A DNA stretch of 31,909 bases from Bacillota bacterium. GTDB lineage: Bacteria > Bacillota > Clostridia > Clostridiales > Caloramatoraceae. Below, piece after piece: positions 15,147 through 22,693 of the stretch. A program made the position numbers and the translations under genes. The DNA lies in contig JAEZLD010000106.1 in the NCBI GenBank assembly GCA_023415335.1, positions 1 to 31,909 of the forward strand, given 5' to 3'. Position 1 is the stretch's first letter. Every line of letters starts with the position of its first letter. The notes under the pieces are model-generated. The model was not told the origin of the DNA. It was given only the letters and a program-made list of their open reading frames with translations, and did not search any database.

Positions 15147-17282
15147 TTACACATAGAACAGCATCTGTCCATAGGTTGGCATTGGCCAAAGTCTTGAATC
15201 TACCATTTCCTCAAGCATATCACCATACATTCTTACCTGCTTCATTTCCTGGGCCACCTTATCCTTGTAGAAGACAGCCTTATCCATGTTACTACCTGTT
15301 ATAGAGGATGCCTTATTCTCCAGCTCCTCTAAGGTTGCTGTATGGGTTTTAAGTCCCCTGAGAGCCTCTGAAGTCTTCTTTATTATCTCCTGCTCCGAAG
15401 AAACATCAATGTCCCCACATGCTGCTTTCACTTGATTTATTTCCTCAGCTACCTGTTTAATATAGCTTATTGCACTGGGCATGATATCTCTTTTTGACAT
15501 TTCTATCATTGTTAATGCCTCAATATTAATTTGCTTTATATAAGCCTCAAGCATTATCTCATACCTGGAGTGAAGCTCCACAGAGTTCATTACACCGTGC
15601 TTTTCAAACAGCCTGATGTTCTTCTCTTCTATTAGGGCCGGTATAGCATCTACTGTTGACCTTATATTACGTAGTCCTCTTCTTTCTGCCTCCTTAACCC
15701 ATTCCTCAGAATAACCATCTCCATCGAATATTATCTTCTTATGCTTCTTAACAATCTCTTTTATTATACAATGAAGCTCACAGTCAAAATCCTCTGCCTT
15801 CTCCAGCCTATCCCCTATCTGTGACAGCGTTTCAGCCACTATTGTATTGAGCACCACGTTAGCATCAGATATAGAGCCCGATGACGGAACCATTCTGAAT
15901 TCAAACTTGTTTCCTGTAAAGGCAAACGGAGAGGTTCTGTTCCTATCAGTAGTATCCTTTCTGAACCTTGGGAGGGTTGTCACCCCTATCTTCATTTCCG
16001 TTCTCTGCATGCAGCTTTTAGCCTCTCCGTTCTCTAGCTGGTCCAAAACATCCTTCAGCTGATCACCAAGGAATATGGACACTATGGCAGGAGGTGCCTC
16101 ATTAGCTCCCAGTCTGTGATCATTCCCAGGGTTTGCTGCCGACACCCTCAGCAGGTCTGCGTAGTCATCAATAGATTTAATTACCGCACAAAGGAAAAGC
16201 AGGAACTGGGCATTCTCATGAGGTGTCTTTCCAGGGTCAAGCAGGTTCTGTCCGTCATCTGTTGACAAGGACCAGTTGTTATGCTTTCCAGAGCCATTTA
16301 CCCCTGCAAATGGTTTTTCATGGAGCAGACAGGTAAGACCATGCTTGCCAGCTACCCTTTTCATAACCTCCATGGTCAGCTGGTTATTGTCCGCTGCCTT
16401 ATTGGCATTATCATATATGGAAGCCAGCTCGTGCTGTGCAGGTGCCACCTCATTATGCTTTGTTTTGGCAGAAACCCCAAGCTTCCAAAGCTCCACGTCC
16501 AAATCCTTCATGAAGGATGCTACCTTACCCTTCAATATTCCAAAGTAGTGGTCATCCAGTTCTTGACCTTTAGGAGGCTTTGCTCCAAATAACGTCCTTC
16601 CTGTAAAGAGCAGGTCCTTTCTTTTTTTGAAATCCTCCTGCTGTATAAGGAAATATTCCTGCTCTGCTCCAACAGTAGGTATTACTCTGTTCGATGTGGT
16701 GTTGCCGAACAGCCTCAGTATCCTTACTGCCTCCTTTGACAGTGTCTCCATAGACCTCAGAAGTGGTGTCTTTAAATCCAATGCTTCTCCAGTATAGGCA
16801 CAGAAGGCTGTAGGGATACACAATGTTACTCCCCCATCATCCTCCTTCAGGAAGGCAGGGGATGTACAATCCCACACAGTATATCCCCTTGCCTCAAAGG
16901 TTGCTCTTATTCCTCCTGAAGGAAAAGAGGATGCATCAGGCTCTCCTTTTTTAAGCTCCTTTCCCGAGAATTCCATTATAGCCTTACCATCAGATGTAGG
17001 TGATATGAAGGACTCATGCTTTTCTGCGGTTATACCTGTAAGTGGCTGGAACCAATGGGTAAAGTGGGTCGCTCCTTTTTCTATAGCCCAGTCCTTTATG
17101 GCATTGGCTACTATCTCTGCCACGGTTGGATCCAGAGGCGCTCCTGAATCGATGGTACTTTTTAATGCCTTATAGGTATTCTTAGGAAGCCTCTCTTTCA
17201 TTACCGAATCATTAAAAACATTACTGCCAAATATATCCGACATGTTTATTCTCTTGTTTTCGCAATCCTGCTGCATGCTCAT
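15147..17282 (-). CDS. glnN: Type III glutamine synthetase
   Basis: Makes glutamine from glutamate, ammonia and ATP, the entry point for ammonium. At 711 residues it is a type III enzyme (GlnN), much longer than the 440-470-residue type I. Visible motifs include PTVGAEQEYFLI (202-213), NEVAPAQHELASIYDNAN (277-294), EKPFAGVNGSGKHNNWS (322-338), and RTSPFAFTGNKFEFR near residue 450, which carry metal, glutamate and nucleotide ligands. The C-terminal part is long and helical, typical of the hexamer-stacked type III fold. AAGGAG is eight bases before the ATG. It is a single-gene unit with its own promoter and a leader terminator hairpin, so expression is probably controlled in the leader by nitrogen status. 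Confidence 0.97.
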   Translation of the reverse strand: MSMQQDCENKRINMSDIFGSNVFNDSVMKERLPKNTYKALKSTIDSGAPLDPTVAEIVANAIKDWAIEKGATHFTHWFQPLTGITAEKHESFISPTSDGKAIMEFSGKELKKGEPDASSFPSGGIRATFEARGYTVWDCTSPAFLKEDDGGVTLCIPTAFCAYTGEALDLKTPLLRSMETLSKEAVRILRLFGNTTSNRVIPTVGAEQEYFLIQQEDFKKRKDLLFTGRTLFGAKPPKGQELDDHYFGILKGKVASFMKDLDVELWKLGVSAKTKHNEVAPAQHELASIYDNANKAADNNQLTMEVMKRVAGKHGLTCLLHEKPFAGVNGSGKHNNWSLSTDDGQNLLDPGKTPHENAQFLLFLCAVIKSIDDYADLLRVSAANPGNDHRLGANEAPPAIVSIFLGDQLKDVLDQLENGEAKSCMQRTEMKIGVTTLPRFRKDTTDRNRTSPFAFTGNKFEFRMVPSSGSISDANVVLNTIVAETLSQIGDRLEKAEDFDCELHCIIKEIVKKHKKIIFDGDGYSEEWVKEAERRGLRNIRSTVDAIPALIEEKNIRLFEKHGVMNSVELHSRYEIMLEAYIKQINIEALTMIEMSKRDIMPSAISYIKQVAEEINQVKAACGDIDVSSEQEIIKKTSEALRGLKTHTATLEELENKASSITGSNMDKAVFYKDKVAQEMKQVRMYGDMLEEMVDSRLWPMPTYGQMLFYV

Positions 17283-17305
17283 GCTATCAGCTCCTTTTTA
17301 ATAAT

Positions 17306-17360
17306 AAAAAAGACGCTTCATCAAGGACATATGATATTCACATGTCTTTAACGAAACGCC
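17306..17360 (-). promoter_or_regulatory. Terminator-type hairpin in the glnN leader (candidate attenuator)
   Basis: On the minus-strand RNA a 22-bp stem (5' arm 17360-17339, 3' arm 17333-17312) with a five-base loop is followed by UUUUUUAUUAUU and, about 17 bases on, the glnN ribosome site. One A-C mismatch and five G-U pairs are present; the G-U pairs only work on the minus strand, so this is the functional strand. It lies downstream of a predicted promoter, so it can end transcription before glnN. A smaller hairpin (GAAAC, loop AAUGGC, GUUUC; 17369-17354) uses part of the same 5' arm and excludes the lower stem. It may also just terminate uvrC transcripts. Confidence 0.7.
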
Positions 17361-17393
17361 ATTGTTTCAAAGTATTTATGAACTTATTTATAT

Positions 17394-17422
17394 ATAATAA
17401 TGCTTTACCAAAGAAAATGCAA
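17394..17422 (-). promoter_or_regulatory. glnN promoter
   Basis: Minus strand -35 TTGCAT (17422-17417), 17-base spacer, -10 TATTAT (17399-17394). The start of transcription would be near 17387, leaving a leader of about 105 bases that contains the hairpin at 17312-17360. Confidence 0.55.
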
Positions 17423-17432
17423 CTGTTTTTTA

Positions 17433-19325
17433 TTATTTTTTTATATCATTATCACTGCTAAGAGGTTCTATGTTAAAGTAGCTGTATACCGCCTTTGCAG
17501 CACCCTCATTCATACCCTCCACCTTCTTTAGCTCATCTATGGAGGCCTTACTAATATCCTCTATGCTCTTATAGCTGTTAAGCAGTGCCAGCCTCCTTTT
17601 CTTTCCTATACCCTTTATCTCATCTAATACAGAGGTCATAGCTCCTTTTGTCCTAAGACTCCTGTGGTACTCTATGGCTACCCTGTGTGCTTCATCCTGT
17701 ATTCTAGTAACCAGCTTAAAGGCATTGGAATCCCTGTACAGCTCTATTTCCTGGCTGTTGTACACTAATCCCCGGGTTCTGTGTCTGTCATCCTTTACCA
17801 TTCCGCATACAGGTATATCAAGGCCCATGCTCTCAATTACTTCAAGTGCTATTCCTGTCTGCCCCAATCCTCCATCTATGAGAAGCAAATCAGGAAGCTT
17901 GGAGAACCTTCCGATATCAGGGTCCTTGCCCTCCTGCTGAAGCTTTTCCCTTTCTGCTACTCCTCTTTGGAATCTTCTTTGTATTACCTCTCTCATGCTG
18001 GCATAGTCGTCTGGTCCTTCTACAGTTTTTATCTTAAACCTTCGGTAATCCCTATTTGATGGTTTTCCATTTTCAAACACCACCATGGAGGCCACAGGGT
18101 CAGTACCCTGTATATTAGATATATCAAATGCCTCTATCCTTGCAGGAGGCTTCTCCAAATCCAGCACTACCTGCAGCTCTTCTATGGCTCCTTCTGTCAT
18201 CTGCCTTTCCTTCACTTGTCTGAACCTCATCTGTTCAAAGGCTGCCTGTGCATTGAGGGTAGCCATCTCCATAAGCTCGCTCTTCTCTCCACGTTTAGGT
18301 ACCCTTATTTCCACCCTGGAGCCCCTCTTTTCTGTAAGGTACTGCTCCAGAACCTCCATTTCAGGGACCTCTGAATGGAGAAGCACAAGCCTTGGAACAT
18401 ATTCTACATTAGAATAAAACTGGGCTATAAACTGCTGAAGCAGCTCGCCCTCTTCCTCCTCAACATCATCAAAGAAGAAGTTTTCCCTTCCCAGCAGCTT
18501 CCCGCCACGCACAAAGAATATAGTCACACAGGTACCGAAGGTGCTCCTATGGCAAGCAATTACATCCTGGTCCTCGCTAGCTGTACTTGTAATCTTCTGC
18601 TTCTCCAATATCCTCTCTAGTGCATTTATCTCGTCTCTTATGACCCCGGCTCTTTCAAACTCGAGATTATCTGCAGCCTTCTCCATACTTTCCTTTAGCT
18701 CGTTTATTATTTCATCATCCTTGCCAGATAGGAATCTGCTTATTTTATTTATGGATTCCATATATCTCTCCCTGTCTACATTTCCCTGACACGGAGCCAT
18801 GCACCTTCCAATGTGGTAATTCAGGCAAGGTCTATCCACACGCTTTCCAAAGGCAATAGTTTTACTGCAGCTTCTTACAGGGTATAGCTTCCTAAGGGTC
18901 TCCAAGGTTTCCCTGACAGCCCCAGCGTCGCTATATGGCCCAAAATACCTTGCACCATCCTTCAGCACCCTTCTTGTTACCATAACCCGGGGATACTCCT
19001 CATTAATTGTAATTTTAATGTATGGATAGTGCTTATCATCCTTAAGCAATATGTTATATCTTGGCCTGTGTTTTTTTATAAGATTACACTCAAGTATAAG
19101 TGCCTCCATCTCATTATCAACAAGTATATATTCAAACTCTGCTATGTGCTTAACCATTGCCTTAACCTTGGGAGTATGGCTGGAGGATCTTTGAAAATAT
19201 TGTCTTACCCTGTTTTTTAGAGAAATTGCCTTGCCAATGTATATGATCTCTCCCTGCTGGTTCTTCATTATATATACTCCTGGATGGTCAGGAAGATCCT
19301 TTAGTCCCTGCTGTATATCAAACAT
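17433..19325 (-). CDS. uvrC: UvrABC system protein C (excinuclease)
   Basis: Makes both incisions in nucleotide excision repair after UvrB is loaded on damage. The 630 residues hold a GIY-YIG nuclease domain (about 10-95, GVYIMKNQQGEIIYIGKA), a four-cysteine cluster between about 155 and 180 (candidate iron-sulphur site), a UVR motif (about 200-235) that binds UvrB, the RNase-H-like C-terminal nuclease (EAFDISNIQG ... LLIDGGLGQ), and a double helix-hairpin-helix (IKGIGKKRR, VEGMNEGAAKAV). An in-frame GTG at 19334 overlaps its own ribosome site, while AAGGAG is eight bases before the ATG at 19325-19323, so I chose the ATG. It is the last gene of the FHA-ftsW-pbp operon, 36 bases after the PBP gene. 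Confidence 0.96.
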   Translation of the reverse strand: MFDIQQGLKDLPDHPGVYIMKNQQGEIIYIGKAISLKNRVRQYFQRSSSHTPKVKAMVKHIAEFEYILVDNEMEALILECNLIKKHRPRYNILLKDDKHYPYIKITINEEYPRVMVTRRVLKDGARYFGPYSDAGAVRETLETLRKLYPVRSCSKTIAFGKRVDRPCLNYHIGRCMAPCQGNVDRERYMESINKISRFLSGKDDEIINELKESMEKAADNLEFERAGVIRDEINALERILEKQKITSTASEDQDVIACHRSTFGTCVTIFFVRGGKLLGRENFFFDDVEEEEGELLQQFIAQFYSNVEYVPRLVLLHSEVPEMEVLEQYLTEKRGSRVEIRVPKRGEKSELMEMATLNAQAAFEQMRFRQVKERQMTEGAIEELQVVLDLEKPPARIEAFDISNIQGTDPVASMVVFENGKPSNRDYRRFKIKTVEGPDDYASMREVIQRRFQRGVAEREKLQQEGKDPDIGRFSKLPDLLLIDGGLGQTGIALEVIESMGLDIPVCGMVKDDRHRTRGLVYNSQEIELYRDSNAFKLVTRIQDEAHRVAIEYHRSLRTKGAMTSVLDEIKGIGKKRRLALLNSYKSIEDISKASIDELKKVEGMNEGAAKAVYSYFNIEPLSSDNDIKK

Positions 19326-19361
19326 ATATGTCACTCCTTGCTTTTATAAGGACTTATTATA

Positions 19362-20810
19362 CTATTTACCAAGGTATGCCTTTATTACTGCCCTGGCTAC
19401 CTTGGCCGCCTTGCTTCCAGTACCTGCATTTTCTGCAACCACAGCTACCGCTATCTCGGGATTTTCTGCAGGAGCAAATGCCACAAACCAGGAGTGGGTT
19501 ACATCTCCCTGGCTGTTTTCTGCACTGCCCGTCTTTCCTCCTATAGTTACTCCGCTTATTTGTACAGCCTTTCCTGTTCCGCTTTCTACAGTATATACCA
19601 TGTAATTGCTTACCTTATCTGCAGTCTCAGCACTTATTGGTCTTGAAAGAATTTCTGAGGAGCCAGTCATAAGCTCTACACCATATCTGTCAGTTATTCC
19701 CTTTATAATGTAAGGTTCCATCATAACTCCACCGTTGGCAATAGCCCCTGTTATCATAGCCATGTGCATGGGGTTGGTGGTTACCCCATTTTGCCCTATG
19801 GCATTTTGTGCTATAAGTGCATCACTGGTTCTGTCACTTGTGGTAAAGCTTCCACTTCTTATTTTAAGCACATCTATATCATCAGCTGAGTTTATGGTTT
19901 TGTTAAACATAAATTTTTCCGCATAAGAGTTAAGGCGGCTAAAGCCAAGCTCTGTTCCTATTTTCCCAAATGTATAATTACAGGAAACTCCAAAACCCTT
20001 CTTTAAATCAACCTTTCCATGAGAGGTATGTCCATAATCCCAAAGTACATAGTCTCCTATCTTAAGTCCCCCATCACATACAAACTGCTGCTGCTCTATG
20101 TCACCTATACCTTCAAGTGCTGCAGAGGCTGTTACCAGCTTAAATACAGAGCCTGGAGGATAATAGCCGCTTGTAGCCCTGTTAACCAAGGGTGCATTCT
20201 CCTCATCACTGCTATACTTTGAAAAACTATCATCTATGCTTCCAGGTTCATAGGTTGGAGTAGACACTAGTGCGAGTACCTCTCCCGTGGAAGGGTTAAT
20301 AGCTGCAACCGCCCCTTTGTAGTCCTTCATGGCATTATAGGCTGCAATCTGTGCATCGCCGTCTATTGTCACTACCACATTGGCTCCAAGCTTATCCTTC
20401 TCATTTAAATCTTCTTTAAGTGTCCTGAAAAATGTAGCAAATATATCGTAGGAGGAGGTATTCCCTATAAGTGCCTCATTATATGCATTCTCAATTCCAG
20501 TCTTTCCATATGTTTTACTCATATATCCCGTTATAAATGCGAAAGCCTTTCCATTGGTGTATAGCCTTTTCTGGCTTTCAGGTGTCCCCTCACTGTAAGC
20601 GATAGCATTTCCATCCCTGTCAAGTATAGCCCCCCTGAGCACCTCGCTTTCTGCTATTGAAATCCTGGGGTTTGTGGAGTTGTTTTCTACCTGGGCTGCC
20701 TTATATAGTGTAAAGTAGGTAAGGTAGCCGACTATAGATAAAAGGCACACTGAGAAAAAGACTGTAAGTCTTTTTATACTTTTGACACTTTTAACATTTT
20801 CATTCCTCAT
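19362..20810 (-). CDS. Class B penicillin-binding protein (PbpA/FtsI-type transpeptidase)
   Basis: Cross-links peptidoglycan on the outer face of the membrane. The 482 residues have one N-terminal membrane helix (about 14-34), a short dimerisation/pedestal region (about 45-140) and a transpeptidase domain with S221-V-F-K224 (PPGSVFK), S276-C-N278 and K426-T-G. A longer frame begins at 20864, but AGGAGG eight bases before the ATG at 20810-20808 fits better. This start overlaps the end of the FtsW-type gene by 11 bases, so the two are translationally coupled, matching the known SEDS glycosyltransferase plus class B PBP pairing. It is shorter than typical FtsI/PBP2, so the exact role in division, elongation or sporulation is open. 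Confidence 0.93.
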   Translation of the reverse strand: MRNENVKSVKSIKRLTVFFSVCLLSIVGYLTYFTLYKAAQVENNSTNPRISIAESEVLRGAILDRDGNAIAYSEGTPESQKRLYTNGKAFAFITGYMSKTYGKTGIENAYNEALIGNTSSYDIFATFFRTLKEDLNEKDKLGANVVVTIDGDAQIAAYNAMKDYKGAVAAINPSTGEVLALVSTPTYEPGSIDDSFSKYSSDEENAPLVNRATSGYYPPGSVFKLVTASAALEGIGDIEQQQFVCDGGLKIGDYVLWDYGHTSHGKVDLKKGFGVSCNYTFGKIGTELGFSRLNSYAEKFMFNKTINSADDIDVLKIRSGSFTTSDRTSDALIAQNAIGQNGVTTNPMHMAMITGAIANGGVMMEPYIIKGITDRYGVELMTGSSEILSRPISAETADKVSNYMVYTVESGTGKAVQISGVTIGGKTGSAENSQGDVTHSWFVAFAPAENPEIAVAVVAENAGTGSKAAKVARAVIKAYLGK

Positions 20811-22014
20811 TGCTGTTTCCTCCTGATGTCTCTGATATTTTCTGCAGCACTCCAAGGGATGCAAAGTTCAGTAGCATGGAGCTTCCGCCATAGCTCACAA
20901 AGGGCATGGTTATTCCTGTAAGAGGTATCATCTTAGTGCTACCTCCTATTATTACAAACACCTGGAAAAACAGCATTGAGGATATTCCAACTGCCACTAA
21001 TCGTGAGTAGGTATTCTTGGTATACATGGCAGTCCTCAGTCCTCTATATACCAGCAGAAGGTATAATATTATAATTGCCAGTGCTCCCAGTATTCCCATT
21101 TCCTCACATATGGCTGAAAATATAAGGTCACTGTAGGCAAGTGGTATTTTATCCGGGTGTCCCATACCTATTCCAGTGCCAAAAAGCCCTCCTGCAGCAA
21201 TTGCAAACAAGCTCTGGCATATCTGATAGCCTATGCCTGTGGAATACTTCCACGGGTTTTTCCAAATAGCTACCCTTACTCTAACATGGGAAAATAAGAA
21301 ATAGCTTATGACTCCCATTACTCCCAGGCCTCCTGTGCCGATGGCAACATACACAAGCCTTGATGAGCTTACATATAGCACTGTTATGAATATTCCAAAG
21401 AATATCAGTGCAGCCCCCAGGTCCCTTTCTATAACCAGCAAGCCTATAGCAATAAATGCCGGTATAGCAGCAATAAGTACTTGTTTAAAGCTTTCAACCT
21501 TTCTTAAGGCTGACGCACAATATAGTATCAGAAACAGCTTTGCAATTTCTGACGGCTGCATGCTGAAACCTCCAATAATTATCCAGTTTATGGAGCCTTT
21601 TTTTTCAGTTCCTAGCAGCAATGTTGCAGCAAGCATCAATATAGCTATTATAATATATATGTACTTAAACCTGCCAAACCTGCTTACATTAGGCAGGAAC
21701 ATAACAATGATTATATATGCCCCCATACTTACTGCAAACCAAACCAGCTGCTTCCATGCAAGGGAAGGGGTAAGCCTGTAAAGCATTATAAGTCCAAACT
21801 GCACCAGAAAGGCTGCAATTATTATTAGAAATTTATCTCCTTCAGGGAAGAAATGTCTTATTATAAAATGGCCATAACCTACCAATACACAGGAGGCCAG
21901 TCCGAAAAGCAGTACCGTGTAGTCAAAGCTTCCCGAGGATAAGGAAAGCAGAGCGAACATAAGCATTGTAATGGCATAAATGCCCTTTAGTATTTGTTTT
22001 TCAGCTTTTTCCAT
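20800..22014 (-). CDS. FtsW/RodA/SpoVE family peptidoglycan glycosyltransferase
   Basis: SEDS-family integral membrane protein that polymerises lipid II into glycan strands. The 404 residues form about ten membrane helices, with the conserved LFGTGIGMGHPDKIPLAYSD loop and EEMGILGAL, and the C-terminal TMPFVSYGGSSML typical of the family. Which member it is (division FtsW, elongation RodA or sporulation SpoVE) cannot be settled here. AGGAGG lies just four bases before the ATG, a short spacing. It follows the FHA gene by 13 bases and overlaps the class B PBP gene by 11, a coupled synthase-crosslinker pair. Confidence 0.94.
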   Translation of the reverse strand: MEKAEKQILKGIYAITMLMFALLSLSSGSFDYTVLLFGLASCVLVGYGHFIIRHFFPEGDKFLIIIAAFLVQFGLIMLYRLTPSLAWKQLVWFAVSMGAYIIIVMFLPNVSRFGRFKYIYIIIAILMLAATLLLGTEKKGSINWIIIGGFSMQPSEIAKLFLILYCASALRKVESFKQVLIAAIPAFIAIGLLVIERDLGAALIFFGIFITVLYVSSSRLVYVAIGTGGLGVMGVISYFLFSHVRVRVAIWKNPWKYSTGIGYQICQSLFAIAAGGLFGTGIGMGHPDKIPLAYSDLIFSAICEEMGILGALAIIILYLLLVYRGLRTAMYTKNTYSRLVAVGISSMLFFQVFVIIGGSTKMIPLTGITMPFVSYGGSSMLLNFASLGVLQKISETSGGNSNEE

Positions 22015-22027
22015 TTTCCCTCCTATG

Positions 22028-22453
22028 CTATATCACCCTAAACATTGTCTGCCCTATTTTGATTAAATCTCCCTCCGCTATTTCCTCAATGCCTGTTACC
22101 GAAACCCCATTTTTATATGTCTTATTTGTACTGTTCAGATCCTTCAAAAATAGCTTGCCGCCCTCTGTAAATACCTCCGCATGTTTTGAGGAAACATAGG
22201 GATCATTTAGAATTATGGTATTTTCCTTTCCTCTTCCTATGTTGGATATGGTTCTTATAGGATAGAGCTTTTTTTCCATAACCTCTGAATAGCCTGGAGA
22301 TTCAACCACCTCAAGAGCAAAGGTCTTCAACTTTTCCTTTTTCTTTACACCCTTCATATCCATGTACATTATCTTTATTATTTTATAAATAACAAAATAT
22401 ATGATTGCGATTACTACAATTCTCAGTACCATGGTAAGATACTTAATTATCAT
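22028..22453 (-). CDS. Membrane-anchored FHA-domain protein
   Basis: A 141-residue protein with an N-terminal membrane helix (about 8-28), a basic linker (about 33-45) and a C-terminal FHA domain (about 66-140). The FHA hallmarks are visible: IGRGKENTI (72-80), VSSKHAEV (87-94) and LNSTNKTYKNG (106-116). FHA domains bind phosphothreonine peptides, so this is probably a membrane adaptor for a Ser/Thr-kinase-phosphorylated partner. It is the first gene of the ftsW-pbp-uvrC operon, suggesting the partner is in cell-wall synthesis or division; no kinase gene is in this window. AGGTGG sits four bases before the ATG. Confidence 0.9.
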   Translation of the reverse strand: MIIKYLTMVLRIVVIAIIYFVIYKIIKIMYMDMKGVKKKEKLKTFALEVVESPGYSEVMEKKLYPIRTISNIGRGKENTIILNDPYVSSKHAEVFTEGGKLFLKDLNSTNKTYKNGVSVTGIEEIAEGDLIKIGQTMFRVI

Positions 22454-22510
22454 TGTACCACCTACCTTTTATACTATTAATATATTCCTGCATATACTTA
22501 TACAAGTTAT

Positions 22511-22556
22511 ATTATAGCATAAATGCACTACTTTGCTTAATTAAAGATTAATTAAG
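22511..22556 (-). promoter_or_regulatory. Extended -10 promoter and upstream inverted repeat for the FHA–ftsW–pbp–uvrC operon
   Basis: Minus strand TGCTATAAT (22519-22511) is a perfect extended -10, about 60 bases before the FHA start. At the expected -35 position lies a perfect 9-3-9 inverted repeat (22536-22544 and 22548-22556, arms CTTAATTAA/TTAATTAAG). It is AT-rich and could be a regulator site or only an UP-like element. Confidence 0.5.
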
Positions 22557-22614
22557 ACTTGTTCCTAGTGTATCCATTCCGTGTTCTCATTAAGGGTACT
22601 ACCGATATTTATAT

Positions 22615-22654
22615 AAGAAACCCCGTGCCAGGCTTTATAAACACGGGGTTTCTT
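22615..22654 (-). terminator. Terminator after uvrA
   Basis: A perfect 13-bp GC-rich stem (AAGAAACCCCGTG, 22615-22627, with 22642-22654) and 14-base loop, about 40 bases past the uvrA stop. The minus-strand tail ATATAAAT is not a pure T run, so efficiency is uncertain; it could work on both strands. Confidence 0.7.
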
Positions 22655-22659
22655 AACTC

Positions 22660-22691
22660 GGGCGGCCACAAAGTCCCGCCCCTACAGTATT
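22660..22691. repeat. Short GC-rich repeat, copy A (downstream of uvrA)
   Basis: Begins GGGCGG and ends CTACAGTATT on the plus strand, containing a GGGCGG/CCGCCC hairpin. About 24 of 32 bases match copy B at 25674-25705. Its composition differs from the AT-rich surroundings. It resembles small palindromic intergenic repeats; mobility is not shown. Confidence 0.45.
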
Positions 22692-22693
22692 CT

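Noticed and set aside
16570..16821. 83-codon minus-strand frame inside glnN
   Set aside because: Out of frame within glutamine synthetase, with no family resemblance.
17361..17393. A first ANTAR-type hexaloop hairpin in the glnN leader
   Set aside because: No stem with A at loop position 1 and G at position 4 exists between the predicted start of transcription and the hairpin at 17354-17369.
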